This document shows positions 33,491 through 43,800 of a stretch of DNA of 64,000 nucleotides, piece after piece. The notes beneath the pieces are model-generated. The model searched no databases. It saw nothing but the letters and a program-made list of their open reading frames with translations, and had not been told where the DNA came from. A program made the position numbers and the translations under genes. The DNA is from Varibaculum timonense_A. GTDB lineage: Bacteria > Actinomycetota > Actinomycetes > Actinomycetales > Actinomycetaceae. The stretch lies in assembly GCF_027694345.1 (NCBI RefSeq), contig NZ_JAQEVU010000001.1, positions 186,001 to 250,000 of the forward strand, written 5' to 3'. How positions within the stretch are numbered: the first letter of the stretch is position 1; every line of letters starts with the position of its first letter.

Positions 33491-34564
33491 ATGGCAAAGA
33501 AAACTGTAAAACGACAGGTAAATGCGGGTGGCAATCGGGAACAGGCGCTAGACATGGCTCTAGCAGCGATTGATAAACAATTCGGTAAAGGCTCAGTGAT
33601 GCGCCTAGGGGAGAATACCCATCGTCAGGTAGAGGTCATCTCTACTGGTTCAGTAGCTTTAGATATTGCCCTGGGAGTGGGAGGATTACCCCGGGGGCGA
33701 ATTATTGAGATTTACGGTCCAGAATCTTCCGGTAAAACCACAGTCGCCCTGCACGCAGTGGCAGCAGCCCAAAGGGCAGGCGGTAACGCCGCCTTTATTG
33801 ATGCCGAGCACGCCCTCGATCCTGAATATGCGAAAAAACTGGGGGTAAATACTGATGAATTATTAGTATCTCAACCAGACACCGGGGAACAGGCACTAGA
33901 AATCGCCGATATGCTGGTACGTTCGGGCGGTATAGATATTTTAGTAATCGACTCGGTAGCGGCGCTAGTTCCCAAAGCGGAAATTGATGGGGAAATGGGG
34001 GATTCCCATGTTGGTTTGCAGGCGCGACTAATGAGTCAGGCACTACGTAAAATGACGGGTGCGCTTTCAGCTACTGGTACTACTGCCATTTTCATCAACC
34101 AGTTGCGCGAAAAAATCGGGGTTTTCTTCGGATCTCCGGAAACCACTACCGGTGGTAAAGCCTTGAAGTTTTACGCCTCGGTGCGCATTGATGTGCGCCG
34201 GATTGAAACCCTCAAGGATTCTTCGGGACCGATTGGTTCTCGTACCCGCGCGAAAGTGGTTAAGAACAAGATGGCTCCCCCTTTCAAGACTGCCGAGTTC
34301 GACCTGATGTACGGAGAGGGAATCTCTAGAGAAGCCTCGATTATTGATTTGGCCACCGATTTAGGTATCGTGCGCAAATCTGGGGCTTGGTACACCTACG
34401 AGGGCGATCAACTGGGGCAAGGTAAAGAAAACGTTCGCCAATACCTAAAGGATAATGCCGAACTGGCTGGGGAAATAGAGCAGAAGATTCTAAAAGCAGT
34501 GGGAATTATCAATGATGAGCCGGCCGATAGTGCCAATGAGGAAACGGCGAAGGCTGGCGATTAA
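33491..34564 (+). CDS. recA: recombinase RecA
   Basis: This 357-residue protein is of normal RecA length. Walker A GPESSGKT lies near residue 76, the catalytic Glu is in DAEHALDP, and Walker B is ILVIDSVAALVP. The L2 loop FFGSPETTTGGKALKFYASVR is intact. No intein is present. RecA drives strand exchange and LexA self-cleavage. ATG 33491 has AAAGGA 9 bases before it. An SOS box lies upstream and recX follows after 23 bases. Confidence 0.98.
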   Translation: MAKKTVKRQVNAGGNREQALDMALAAIDKQFGKGSVMRLGENTHRQVEVISTGSVALDIALGVGGLPRGRIIEIYGPESSGKTTVALHAVAAAQRAGGNAAFIDAEHALDPEYAKKLGVNTDELLVSQPDTGEQALEIADMLVRSGGIDILVIDSVAALVPKAEIDGEMGDSHVGLQARLMSQALRKMTGALSATGTTAIFINQLREKIGVFFGSPETTTGGKALKFYASVRIDVRRIETLKDSSGPIGSRTRAKVVKNKMAPPFKTAEFDLMYGEGISREASIIDLATDLGIVRKSGAWYTYEGDQLGQGKENVRQYLKDNAELAGEIEQKILKAVGIINDEPADSANEETAKAGD

Positions 34565-34587
34565 CGGCTAATCTTAGCTAAATCCCT

Positions 34588-35172
34588 ATGGTTAGATATT
34601 TAGACCCGGAAACTGATTTTGGGATACCGGCCCGGAAGAAAACAGCCTCATCTTTAGCCTCCCGTAGGCAAAAGAATGGGCAGCTTCCGCGCGAACAAGC
34701 CCTAGAAGCAGCGCGAGAGCAAGCGTTGCGAGTGCTAGATCGCAACGCTTGCTCTAGTGCCCAGATTCAAAAAAAGCTCTCAGTCGCGGGATTTCAACCG
34801 CACATTTGCGAGGAAATCGTTAATCACCTCCTTGAAGTGGGGTTACTAAACGACCGGGAATATGCTGCCATGCTGGTACGAACCCGCTTTCGGGAACGGG
34901 GATTAGTAGGGCACGCCCTAATACAAGAGCTAAACCGGAAAGGAATCCCGCCGGCGTTACATCCGCAGGCATTGGCACAAATTGATGCTACGCAGCAAGA
35001 AGAAAGGGTAAAGGAGCTGGCAGAAAAGAAGGCGCGCACTCTGGGAAATGTTACCTACCCACAGGCGATGCGCCGTCTTGCTTCCTTTTTGGCACGTAAA
35101 GGCTATTCGCCAGCTCAATGTCGTGAAGCTACCCACCAAGTATTGTCTGCTATGGAATTTGACGAAGATTAA
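34588..35172 (+). CDS. recX: regulatory protein RecX
   Basis: The protein has 194 residues. It has the helical tandem repeats of RecX: ALRVLDRNACSSAQIQKKLSVAGF, IVNHLLEVGLLNDREYAAMLVRTRFRERGLVGHALIQELNRKGI and the C-terminal RRLASFLARKGYSPAQCREATHQVL. RecX binds and limits RecA filaments. It follows recA by 23 bases, most likely on the same SOS-regulated transcript. The first 35 residues are a basic, variable extension. Confidence 0.93.
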   Translation: MVRYLDPETDFGIPARKKTASSLASRRQKNGQLPREQALEAAREQALRVLDRNACSSAQIQKKLSVAGFQPHICEEIVNHLLEVGLLNDREYAAMLVRTRFRERGLVGHALIQELNRKGIPPALHPQALAQIDATQQEERVKELAEKKARTLGNVTYPQAMRRLASFLARKGYSPAQCREATHQVLSAMEFDED

Positions 35173-35206
35173 ACCCCTCCAGCTTGTTAGGTGCAATGAT
35201 TAAGAT

Positions 35207-35686
35207 ATGAACGAAGAACTAGATATACTTGCCCGTCGGTTACTGAAACTACTCAAAGATAATAACTACTCAATTGCCTGTGCAGAATCCCTGACTGCGG
35301 GGCTAGTGTGTGCCACCCTTTGCGATATTGCCGGAGCCTCACAGGTAGTAGCTGGTGGGGTAACGACTTACCAGACTCGCACCAAACGGGAAATCCTGGG
35401 GGTATCATCATCGCGTCTAGAAGAAACTGGCGCGGTAGATTCGGTGGTGGCTGAACAGATGGCGCAAGGGGCAGCCAGTCTATTTGGCGCTGAGGTAGCG
35501 CTGGCAACTACCGGGGTTGCCGGTCCGGGCAGCCAAGATGGTCATTCGGCAGGAACCGTATTTATTTCGGTTATAACTCCCGCCGGGGCAGCAACCACCG
35601 AGCTTTCGCTATCGGGAAGCCGTTTACAGATTCGTTTAGCAACGGTAGCAGCGGTTTTAGAACTAGCAATCGCGGCTTTGAGTTAG
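35207..35686 (+). CDS. pncC: CinA C-terminal-type protein (nicotinamide-nucleotide amidohydrolase)
   Basis: The protein has 159 residues, the length of the stand-alone CinA C-domain (PncC). Family motifs are IACAESLTAGLVCATLCDIAGAS (about 22-44), the VVAGGVTTYQTRTKREILGV strand and ALATTGVAGPGSQDGHSAGTVFI (about 97-120) with the conserved Gly-rich loop. PncC deamidates nicotinamide mononucleotide in NAD salvage. In actinobacteria this gene often sits close to recA and clgR. The N-terminal molybdopterin-binding-like domain of full CinA is absent. Confidence 0.88.
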   Translation: MNEELDILARRLLKLLKDNNYSIACAESLTAGLVCATLCDIAGASQVVAGGVTTYQTRTKREILGVSSSRLEETGAVDSVVAEQMAQGAASLFGAEVALATTGVAGPGSQDGHSAGTVFISVITPAGAATTELSLSGSRLQIRLATVAAVLELAIAALS

Positions 35687-35727
35687 GGATTTATCCACCG
35701 GGCTACTTCCTCAGGTAACCTGGAAAG

Positions 35728-36849
35728 GTGGCATATGACTATGATGAAGAACTTGAACGGGCGCAAACTACTTTAGAGAAAATCCAGGCGGTTACGGTTC
35801 CCGAAAAGCTCCAGGCACAGATAAAGACCCTGGAGCAAGCCAGCACAGACCCTAATCTGTGGGACGACCCTAACCGAGCTCAGGAAATAACCTCGAAGCT
35901 ATCCCATTTGAAGTCCCGCCTGGGGCAGGTTGATAGGCTCGGTCAAAATCTAGAAGATGCCCTCACCCTAAAAGCAATGGCCGGGGAAGAATTAGGCAGT
36001 GACCGCGAAGAAATCCTAGCTGAGTTGCGCGCCCTTTTACGCAAGCTGAACAAAGAATTGGCTGACCTTGAGGTGCATACTTTACTTTCCGGTGAATATG
36101 ATGAACGCCGCGCGGTGGTCACTATCCGTTCCGGGGTGGGGGGAGTAGATGCTGCCGATTTCGCTCAAATGCTACTTAGAATGTATTTACGCTGGGCAGA
36201 ACGCCACAATTACCCCACCCAGGTGATGGATACGTCCTATGCAGAAGAAGCCGGGATTAAGTCGGCGACTTTCCAAGTAGACGCGCCCTATGCCTATGGG
36301 ACTTTATCCGTAGAGGCGGGAACGCACCGTTTGGTGCGACAAAGTCCCTTTGACAACCAGTCACGCCGGCAAACTTCTTTTGCCGCGGTGGAGGTCATTC
36401 CCCTAATTGAATCCACTGACCATATCGAGATTCCGGAATCAGATTTGCGAATTGATGTTTTCCGTTCTTCTGGTCCGGGTGGACAATCGGTAAACACCAC
36501 CGACTCGGCAGTACGAATGACCCATATTCCCACCGGAATAGTGGTCAGTATGCAAAACGAGAAATCTCAGATTCAAAATCGGGCTGCCGCCTTGCGAGTG
36601 TTGCAATCCCGACTGCTCCAGTTGCGTCACGAGGAAGAACAGGCAAAGAAAAAAGAGCTGGCCGGAGAAGTTAAAGCCTCTTGGGGTGACCAGATGCGCT
36701 CCTATGTGTTACATCCCTACAAAATGGTGAAAGACTTACGTACCTCTCAGGAATCTTCGCAGGTAGATGCGGTGTTGGATGGTGATATTGACGCATTTTT
36801 AGATGCCGGGATTCGCTGGCGCAAAGCCAATGAGGAAAGCGAAAACTAG
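35728..36849 (+). CDS. prfB: peptide chain release factor 2
   Basis: The protein has 373 residues. The stop-codon-reading tripeptide SPF is in RLVRQSPFDNQSR near residue 209, and the catalytic GGQ is at about residue 251 (SGPGGQSVNTTDSAVR), so this is RF2 (UGA/UAA). The frame is continuous from GTG 35728 and has no in-frame UGA, so the autoregulatory +1 frameshift of many RF2 genes is absent. ftsE follows after 108 bases, the usual prfB-ftsEX order. Confidence 0.96.
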   Translation: MAYDYDEELERAQTTLEKIQAVTVPEKLQAQIKTLEQASTDPNLWDDPNRAQEITSKLSHLKSRLGQVDRLGQNLEDALTLKAMAGEELGSDREEILAELRALLRKLNKELADLEVHTLLSGEYDERRAVVTIRSGVGGVDAADFAQMLLRMYLRWAERHNYPTQVMDTSYAEEAGIKSATFQVDAPYAYGTLSVEAGTHRLVRQSPFDNQSRRQTSFAAVEVIPLIESTDHIEIPESDLRIDVFRSSGPGGQSVNTTDSAVRMTHIPTGIVVSMQNEKSQIQNRAAALRVLQSRLLQLRHEEEQAKKKELAGEVKASWGDQMRSYVLHPYKMVKDLRTSQESSQVDAVLDGDIDAFLDAGIRWRKANEESEN

Positions 36850-36957
36850 CACGTCAAGACGTTAATATCTGCCTAACCGGCGTGTAAGCGCCAAAGGAAA
36901 GCCTCTAGGCGTTATGTTGGTCAGTGCTGGAAACTGCCAACACTTAGTAGGGGATGC

Positions 36958-37650
36958 ATGATTACTTTTGATGACGTCTCGATGGTGTATAAACGGGGGG
37001 CTCGCCCTGCTTTAGATCATGTGAGCTGCAATATCGAGCGGGGAGAGTTTGTGTTCCTGGTTGGGAAATCCGGTTCCGGGAAATCAACTTTCATGACTAT
37101 GATTTACCGCGAAAATTGTCCGTCCGAAGGTACGGTTACGGTACTGGGAAAGGACGTGGGTCGGCTTTCCCGCTGGAAAGTCCCTAAATTGCGCAGACAA
37201 ATCGGAACAGTTTTCCAGGACTTTAGACTTCTCGATAACAAATCAGTTCAGGCAAATGTTGCCCTAGCAATGCAGGTGATTGGACGTCCTCGCCACGCGA
37301 TTAAAACCGAAGTCCCCGAGGTGTTATCCCTGGTGGGGCTAGAAGGCAAAGAGAAACGAATGCCTTATGAGCTTTCCGGGGGCGAGCAACAGCGGGTAGC
37401 GATTGCCCGCGCAATGGTTAATCGTCCAGAAATCTTGTTGGCAGATGAGCCTACTGGAAACTTAGATCCGAAAACCTCACTGGGGATTATGCGACTGCTG
37501 GATCGGATTAACCGCGCCGGAACCACGGTGGTAATGGCAACCCATGATGATGAAATTGTTAATCAAATGCGTAAACGCGTAATTGAATTAGTCGATGGGG
37601 AAATTATTCGCGACCAGGATCGCGGCGTGTACGGTTCGAGTCGTAGCTAG
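36958..37650 (+). CDS. ftsE: cell division ATP-binding protein FtsE
   Basis: This 230-residue protein is a normal FtsE. It contains Walker A GKSGSGKS near residue 36, signature LSGGEQQRVAIARAMV near 140, Walker B LLADEPTGNLD and an H-loop in MATHDDE. FtsE pairs with FtsX in the membrane to switch on a peptidoglycan hydrolase at the septum. ATG 36958 follows AGGGGATGC. ftsX starts 9 bases after the stop and the likely hydrolase is the next gene. Confidence 0.96.
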   Translation: MITFDDVSMVYKRGARPALDHVSCNIERGEFVFLVGKSGSGKSTFMTMIYRENCPSEGTVTVLGKDVGRLSRWKVPKLRRQIGTVFQDFRLLDNKSVQANVALAMQVIGRPRHAIKTEVPEVLSLVGLEGKEKRMPYELSGGEQQRVAIARAMVNRPEILLADEPTGNLDPKTSLGIMRLLDRINRAGTTVVMATHDDEIVNQMRKRVIELVDGEIIRDQDRGVYGSSRS

Positions 37651-37658
37651 GAGAAACA

Positions 37659-38573
37659 ATGCGTTTGCGATTTATTCTTGGTCGGGTGTTTTCTGGTCTA
37701 GGCCACAATATGGCAATGACCATTTCAGTAGTGCTAGTAACTTTCATTTCCCTGCTATTTGTGGGCGTGGGCGGTTTATCTCAGATGCAGGTATCCGCTA
37801 TGCAAAAGGAATGGTACGCAAAGGTAGAAGTGAGCGTTTATATGTGCGCTCAAGATGACCAGGTAGCTAACTGTAACGGACAGGAAGCCACCAAGGAACA
37901 GATTCAAGATGTTCGCGACGAGCTAGAGCGTGGAACTTTAGCGGCTTATGTTGATCATTTTGAATTCCAAAACCACGATCAGGTGTATGCGGATTTTCAA
38001 AAACAATATGGCGACACCACTTTAGGACAGGCCACGAAGCCAGAGATGCTGCCCGAGGCATTTAGGATTAAATTAAAAAATCCCTCTCAGTATGAGATTG
38101 TGTCTGCGCAGCTAGAGGGGCAGCCTGGGGTAGAGCAGGTTCAAGATCAATCACAACTGGTTCAACCTTTAATGAATCTGTTTAACCAGGCAACCCGGAT
38201 TTCTCTGGGACTAGCCGCGGTAATGGCATTCGCCGCGATTTTGTTGATTGCAACTACTATTCGTCTTTCTGCTATGTCGCGGCAAAAAGAAACCGAGATT
38301 ATGCGGATGGAAGGGGCTTCTGCTTTATTTATCCAGCTTCCCTTTATGATAGAAGGCGCACTTTGTGCAATTTTAGGTGCGCTTTTAGCTTGTGGAACTT
38401 TGTTCGCCGGGGTGAAATATCTTGTTCAAGGGTGGTTACAAAAAACTATTCCCTTTATCCAATTTGTGGGAGTGCGGGAAGTGCTGATTCTATCTGCCGT
38501 GATTGTGGGAGCCGCGCTGGTGTTATCAATAATTGCTTCCGTGACTTCTTTGGCTAAATACGCAAAGGTATAG
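37659..38573 (+). CDS. ftsX: cell division permease-like protein FtsX
   Basis: The protein has 304 residues with four membrane spans (about 20-45, 178-205, 228-252 and 270-298). An extracellular loop of about 130 residues lies between spans 1 and 2, the part that contacts the wall hydrolase. The conserved KNPSQYEIVSAQLEGQPGVEQV segment lies in this loop, and RQKETEIMRMEGAS near 210 is the cytoplasmic FtsE contact. It is co-transcribed with ftsE and the M23-family gene. Confidence 0.95.
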   Translation: MRLRFILGRVFSGLGHNMAMTISVVLVTFISLLFVGVGGLSQMQVSAMQKEWYAKVEVSVYMCAQDDQVANCNGQEATKEQIQDVRDELERGTLAAYVDHFEFQNHDQVYADFQKQYGDTTLGQATKPEMLPEAFRIKLKNPSQYEIVSAQLEGQPGVEQVQDQSQLVQPLMNLFNQATRISLGLAAVMAFAAILLIATTIRLSAMSRQKETEIMRMEGASALFIQLPFMIEGALCAILGALLACGTLFAGVKYLVQGWLQKTIPFIQFVGVREVLILSAVIVGAALVLSIIASVTSLAKYAKV

Positions 38574-38575
38574 CC

Positions 38576-39862
38576 ATGTTGAAAAGGAAACGGATAGGGA
38601 CTTTTGCGGTCAGTGTCGGACTGGCACTGGCCATGGTCTTAGTCGGGAACAGTGCCACTACCTTGGCATCTGATCGCAGCGATCAGGTTGATAAGCAGAA
38701 AGCCGCATCCGATAGAGCTGCGAAGCTGCGCGCCTCTTTAGAGGACGTGAGTGCAGATTTAGCCGACTCGGTGATTGCCCTTGAGGAAGCGAAAGATGCG
38801 CAAACAAAAGCACAAAGTCGCTATGATGAGGCAGCTCGTGTACAGGCGAGTGTCGCGCGAGAGCAAGCCCAGGCGCAAGATAACTTAGAGGTAGCTAGCG
38901 CCCAGCTTAAAAGGGTGGAAAAAGCTTTAGCGCTATCGCAAAAGAAAGAGAACGATAACCTGATTAATATCGGGAAAATTGCGCGGCAAACCTACACTAA
39001 TCCTTCTCTAAATGGCTCTTTTGAGTTTTTTATCTCCGGTAAAAACAGCACTGACCTTAGTACCTATGCTCGTAACGCTTCCTTGGCTACTCAGATTCAA
39101 TCCGATACTTTAAAGCTGGTACAAGACCAAATCGTGGGACAAAGAAATTCTCAGGCCGAACAGCGTGAGCTTACTTTGCAAGTTCGCAGATTAAAAGAGC
39201 AGGCGGATGCGGCTTTGAAAAGTGCCGATGCCGCTAAATCGGAAAAAGCAGACAAACTTGACGAGCTGAATAAAACGGTTGCAGCCAAGGAAAAGCAAGA
39301 GCAGGATTTAAATTCAAAGAAAGGCGAGATTGCTAAGCAGTTAGAGCAGGCTGAAAAAGATAAACAGGATGCTCAAAAACGAATCAGTGAGATTGACGCT
39401 AAGAACCGTGAAACTAAGGCTGCCGGTAGCGCCGGCACCAGCACCGCTGGTTTTACTACCGGTTCGATTTTCCAAGGTCCGATTAAAGGACAATTGGCGC
39501 TGACTTCTCCTTATGGGTATCGCATTCACCCGGTAACTGGACAGCGCCGTCTGCATATGGGAGCCGATATTCATGCGGCCTGTGGTTTACCGCAATACGC
39601 AGCAGCTAATGGGACGGTAGTGTCTACCCGCTATGAGGGGACTGGCGGAAACACTGTCACTATTAATCACGGCATGATTGCGGGCAGTTCTTGGGTGAGT
39701 GTTTATCGACACATGACGCATTTTGCTTCCAGTCCGGGGCAAAGAGTGTCCAAAGGTCAGCTCATCGGCTATACCGGTGCTACTGGCAGGGTTACCGGCT
39801 GTCACGTGCACTTTGAGTTGTGGAAGAATGGCTCGGTAATTAACCCGATACCCTTACCCTAG
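38576..39862 (+). CDS. M23 peptidoglycan hydrolase with coiled coil (FtsX-linked)
   Basis: The protein has 428 residues. A signal peptide (about 1-31) is followed by a long coiled coil (about 38-285) rich in Ala/Lys/Glu/Gln. A C-terminal LytM/M23 domain (about 310-428) has the zinc-site motifs HMGADIHAACG and GCHVHFELW, so it looks catalytically competent, unlike EnvC. The start is 2 bases after ftsX. This layout is the actinobacterial version of FtsEX-hydrolase coupling (compare RipC/PcsB partners, which use NlpC or CHAP domains). It should split septal peptidoglycan on FtsEX signal. Confidence 0.88.
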   Translation: MLKRKRIGTFAVSVGLALAMVLVGNSATTLASDRSDQVDKQKAASDRAAKLRASLEDVSADLADSVIALEEAKDAQTKAQSRYDEAARVQASVAREQAQAQDNLEVASAQLKRVEKALALSQKKENDNLINIGKIARQTYTNPSLNGSFEFFISGKNSTDLSTYARNASLATQIQSDTLKLVQDQIVGQRNSQAEQRELTLQVRRLKEQADAALKSADAAKSEKADKLDELNKTVAAKEKQEQDLNSKKGEIAKQLEQAEKDKQDAQKRISEIDAKNRETKAAGSAGTSTAGFTTGSIFQGPIKGQLALTSPYGYRIHPVTGQRRLHMGADIHAACGLPQYAAANGTVVSTRYEGTGGNTVTINHGMIAGSSWVSVYRHMTHFASSPGQRVSKGQLIGYTGATGRVTGCHVHFELWKNGSVINPIPLP

Positions 39863-39887
39863 GAATATGAGGTAGCGTAGAGACGCT

Positions 39888-40391
39888 ATGAGTAAGAAAG
39901 CTAAGAATCAGGTTGCCACGGGTGGGAAGAACTCTATACAGATGATTGCCCGCAATAAGAAAGCTTTGCACGATTTTTTCGTCGAGGATACCTATGAGGC
40001 TGGGCTGGTACTAACCGGTACCGAGGTTAAATCTTTGCGGATGGGCAGAGCCTCTCTTAGCGAAGCTTGGGTTGAAATTGATCGTGGGGAAGCCTGGCTG
40101 CAACATGCCCATATCCCCATGTATATTAATGGCACTTGGACAAACCATACGCCTTTGCGGAAAAGAAAGCTTTTGTTGCATAGACGCGAAATTGAAAAAT
40201 TAGATTCTCAATCCCAGGCTAAGGGATACACAATCGTCCCTTTGGAACTGTATTTTTCTAAAGGACGAGTCAAAACCAAAATCGCATTAGCTCGCGGTAA
40301 GCAAGAATGGGATAAACGCCAGAGCCTGAGGGAACAGCAAGATAAGCGGGAAGCGCAGCGGGTTATGAAAGATTGGAATCGCCGCGGCTAA
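39888..40391 (+). CDS. smpB: SsrA-binding protein SmpB
   Basis: The protein has 167 residues. It contains the conserved core NKKALHDFFVEDTYEAGLVLTGTEVKSLR, the HIPMYINGTWTNHTPLRKRKLLLHRREI segment and the C-terminal basic tail (WDKRQSLREQQDKREAQRV) that enters the ribosome mRNA channel. SmpB brings tmRNA to stalled ribosomes. It follows the M23 hydrolase gene by 25 bases, the common order in actinobacteria. No tmRNA gene was seen downstream. Confidence 0.95.
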   Translation: MSKKAKNQVATGGKNSIQMIARNKKALHDFFVEDTYEAGLVLTGTEVKSLRMGRASLSEAWVEIDRGEAWLQHAHIPMYINGTWTNHTPLRKRKLLLHRREIEKLDSQSQAKGYTIVPLELYFSKGRVKTKIALARGKQEWDKRQSLREQQDKREAQRVMKDWNRRG

Positions 40392-40420
40392 TTACCGGCT
40401 GAGATAAGCTAGGTCTCTGA

Positions 40421-40669
40421 CTAGCAGACGCGGCGAGCGCGAGCTTTCCGGCGACGCATACTGCGACGTTCATCTTCGCTCTTGCCACCCCATACGCCGG
40501 CATCTTGGTTGTTATCCAGCGCCCAGCTTAAGCAAATGGATTCCACTTCGCAGCGTGCGCAGACCAATTTTGCCCGTTCAGCCTGTGCGATTGCCGGACC
40601 GGTGTTTCCGATTGGGAAAAATAGTTCAGGGTCTTCTTCTAGGCAAGCAGCGCGGGAACGCCAATCCAT
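40421..40669 (-). CDS. WhiB family iron-sulfur regulator
   Basis: The protein has 82 residues with the four cluster Cys at positions 9, 37, 40 and 46 (RAAC...VCARCEVESIC), the turn GVWGG and a basic C-terminal DNA-binding end (RRSMRRRKARARR). The short length and sequence are most like WhiB1/WhmE-type proteins, which hold a 4Fe-4S cluster sensing nitric oxide or redox and act with sigma factor A. The gene is transcribed toward smpB with 29 bases between the stops. Confidence 0.92.
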   Translation of the reverse strand: MDWRSRAACLEEDPELFFPIGNTGPAIAQAERAKLVCARCEVESICLSWALDNNQDAGVWGGKSEDERRSMRRRKARARRVC

Positions 40670-40862
40670 TTACGTCTCCTTTTAATGACTAACTGTAAGT
40701 TACGATTTGGGGTTAGCTGTCCGTAGCAACCAAGTCGTAGGACAACTCCTTTAACAGTTACTATTTTTTTGTTTACGAGGGGATAAATCAAGAGGTAAAA
40801 CAACTTAGATATGATTATTTGCGGTGTAACGTGTCACAAATGGAAAAAACTTGTCAATTTAT

Positions 40863-43800
40863 TTAAAAAATTGCCGTTTGAATGGCTATTCCTTTACCGT
40901 TCTTTACTAAAATTCCTCGTCCCGGAATGGGACTCAAACTATCGGGAAGTGCCTGAGAATCCAGGTCTTTAACAAACGGTCTGCATACCCTTCCGTCCCC
41001 TAATATCAGTAGAATTGACCGTTGGCGCAGGTCGGCGAGTGACGTTGAGAAAGATGTCTGAACAATCTGGGGGCTGACGGTGGCAATTAGGTGTCTTCGC
41101 CCTATCCTTTCGTTGCTAGGGGCGTCCTCCCCAGAGAGAGGCTGCCCTGTTTGGGCAAAATAGGTTTCTTCTACTCTCTTTTCCGTGGGTAGCTGGTCAA
41201 GACGCGAATCATTACTGCTTAACCCCTCTAAAACCAGATGGTGTGGCATAAAATGTGACAGCAACCTGGCAGCATTAGTTTTTCCACTTTTAGCCTCCCC
41301 AATAATTAGCCAGTCACGTTCAAGGTCAGCCGGTTCTAGCTGCAAATCCCCAGATAATCCAGTGGCGAACACTGCAGGAGAAGAGGAATCATCATTAGAG
41401 GTCGGAATAGTGAAATGCTTAGGCAGAGCACAAAGAGACGCTCTTGGGGATGGTAAGAAATGAGCAGGCTGCGCCGGTGGAGGAGACGCAGCCCTAAAAG
41501 GCGTGCATTGAGCACTGGGAGAAAATACGAAAACTCCCGCACCGCCTATATGCTCTAACACTTGGGGAGTAAAACCAGCCTGTGCAACTTGGATATGGTC
41601 GCGTATTTTCCCAACTATCTGAGTTTTCAAACCCCCAAATAGACGTGAGGAAGCCTGAGACGCCTCGCTAACCACCAGTAAAGAAATTCCCAGGGCTTCG
41701 CTTTGGCGGCATAATCTCGATAATAAATCGTGTCCCGAAAGCACCCCGTAGGTTCGCTCTAAACTATCCAGTACGTCCTCACAATCATCAATAATCAGTG
41801 TCCCCGATAGCTGTCCCCGGCAAGCCCTTTGTAGGGTTTCCAAGCTTACCTGGGGGCTGGTAGCGATAGTTCCCGGCCAGGAAGCGCGGCTAATAGTGCG
41901 AAAGGAAGAACCGAAAAACTCGCGAATAGAAGGACAAATAACATGAACTTCCTCTCCCGCATTAGCCAGCTGTAGTGCCAGCATTAAAGCTAAAGAAGTC
42001 CGACCTGAATCCTTTGAACCCACCAGGTGAAGAGAAAAAGGCAGTGAAACCGTTAAAGGAGCAGTGCTTTGAAGGCTGGGATAATCCCCTAAGCCTAAGG
42101 TTGCGCCCTTAGAGACAGGGGGCAGTTCAGAAAGGGAGATTTTTTGGGGAAGAGGTGGAGCCCAAGGAATATGAGGCGGGTAGGTAGGTTTCCAGCTCAG
42201 GCGGCATAAATGCGTGATAGTTTCAATCTGGGTAGCCTCAGAAATCCAAGCAAATTGTAGGAGCTTTCCCGCGGCTTCCCTCGCAGATTTTATCCAGGCA
42301 CGTCCAGCAATTGCCGGCAGTTGCGCGCTGCGCCCATCTCCTAGAATGTCGCAAGAATCTGCCGTTTCTAGTACCCGCAAACAAACTCTCAACGCCATAT
42401 TAGATTTAATCTGACCATCAACTATTCCTGCCGGGCGCTGAGTAGCTAAAACTAAATGAATCCCTAAGCTGCGTCCTAAAGTTGCCAGCCTAATCAAGGA
42501 ATCCAATAAATCAGGGTGATCGGTAGCTAATACTCTAAACTCATCGACTACCACCACAATCCGAGGGTGAGAGAGAGTTTTGTGTTGCTCCCGATACTTG
42601 ATTTCTGCGTTTAATGACAATAGGGCACGTCTGGTAAGGGAAGGCTCTAAATCAGTTAAAATCCCTAGGACGTGGGGAAGAGCTTGCAGCTTCTTAAAAG
42701 CGTCCCCGCCCTTGTAGTCAATCAACACATATTGCAGTTTGCTGGGAGGATGTGCCAGCGCCATCGAAATTAACCAGGTAGTTAAGGCTGCCGACTTTCC
42801 GGAACCGGTAGTACCCGCCAGTAGTGCATGCGGACCGTCTTTTATCAAATCCAAGTAAACAATCTCACTAGCATCTTTAGCCACTGGAGCGCGCAAAGAG
42901 TCGGAACGATTCCAAGTGTTTTTGATTTTGGCTATCGGATTTTCGGCTTCCAGTACCTCTTGCCACAAACAACTAAAGGGAACTTGCTGCGGTAGCTGGG
43001 TGCTAGCAGCTGTGTTTGTGGTGCTCACCATGAACTGCCACCAAATAGAACTGGGTAAATCTGCATTAAAGGTTGCACGTGACCCCTTAGATACCGGCAC
43101 TATTCTGTTTGTCCATACGGGAGCTTCGCCGGGTGAATTTGCCCAAGTTACGCAAATGTCCCCAGCTGAAGATAAAGGTGTTCTATCAGGTGGAACCACA
43201 ATTACCCGGTCACATTTAGCGTGGGCATCCTCAGGATTGATGCTCTCGGGAGGTCTGTGGGGAGCAGAGGAATTAAGGAAACCCAAGCGATATTTAGATT
43301 CTTCTTGCCAAGCGATTTGCCCCGCCCACCAAAAGGCGCGCTCACGGGCATATCTACCGGTAAAACAGAGTTTATCTCCACTATGGGCACGAACTACCTG
43401 GTGGGGACTTACCCACGCGCCCACTTGCTGATTTGGGTTAGAAGCAAAGGGAGGCGCATTAGGGCAGCTACTTTGAGTAGCGGTCAGTAATAGTTGTGCG
43501 GGACTCACTGGACGCGGACGACGATAAAACCAGACCCCGAGGGCAATCAGCAGGCAAACCCCTAAGATAATGCCAGCCCAGGTGCGGGGAATCTGTAGCA
43601 CCGAGGCTAATGACAATGGTAGGAACAAGAACATCGGTAGAAACAACCACTGTCGCCAAGAGGCAGTATTAAGCTGGGGTCGCGGACGCGCAACAGTGAG
43701 CACACGAGGACGTTTGGCAACTTTTAACACCGTGTTTCCTGCTCTAATCCGCGAGGAAGCTCCCAGTTCTTGTTGAAAACGCAACCTAGTGAACGGAGAA

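Noticed and set aside
33280..33573. 97-codon ORF upstream of and into recA
   Set aside because: It overlaps the SOS box, promoter and the recA start in another frame; a shadow.
35728..36849. Programmed +1 frameshift in prfB
   Set aside because: The RF2 frame is continuous from the GTG start, with no in-frame UGA.
43468..43659. Shadow ORFs inside the FHA-FtsK, pnp, gatB and lysX genes
   Set aside because: They lie antisense or out of frame to well-supported genes and have no SD or family resemblance.
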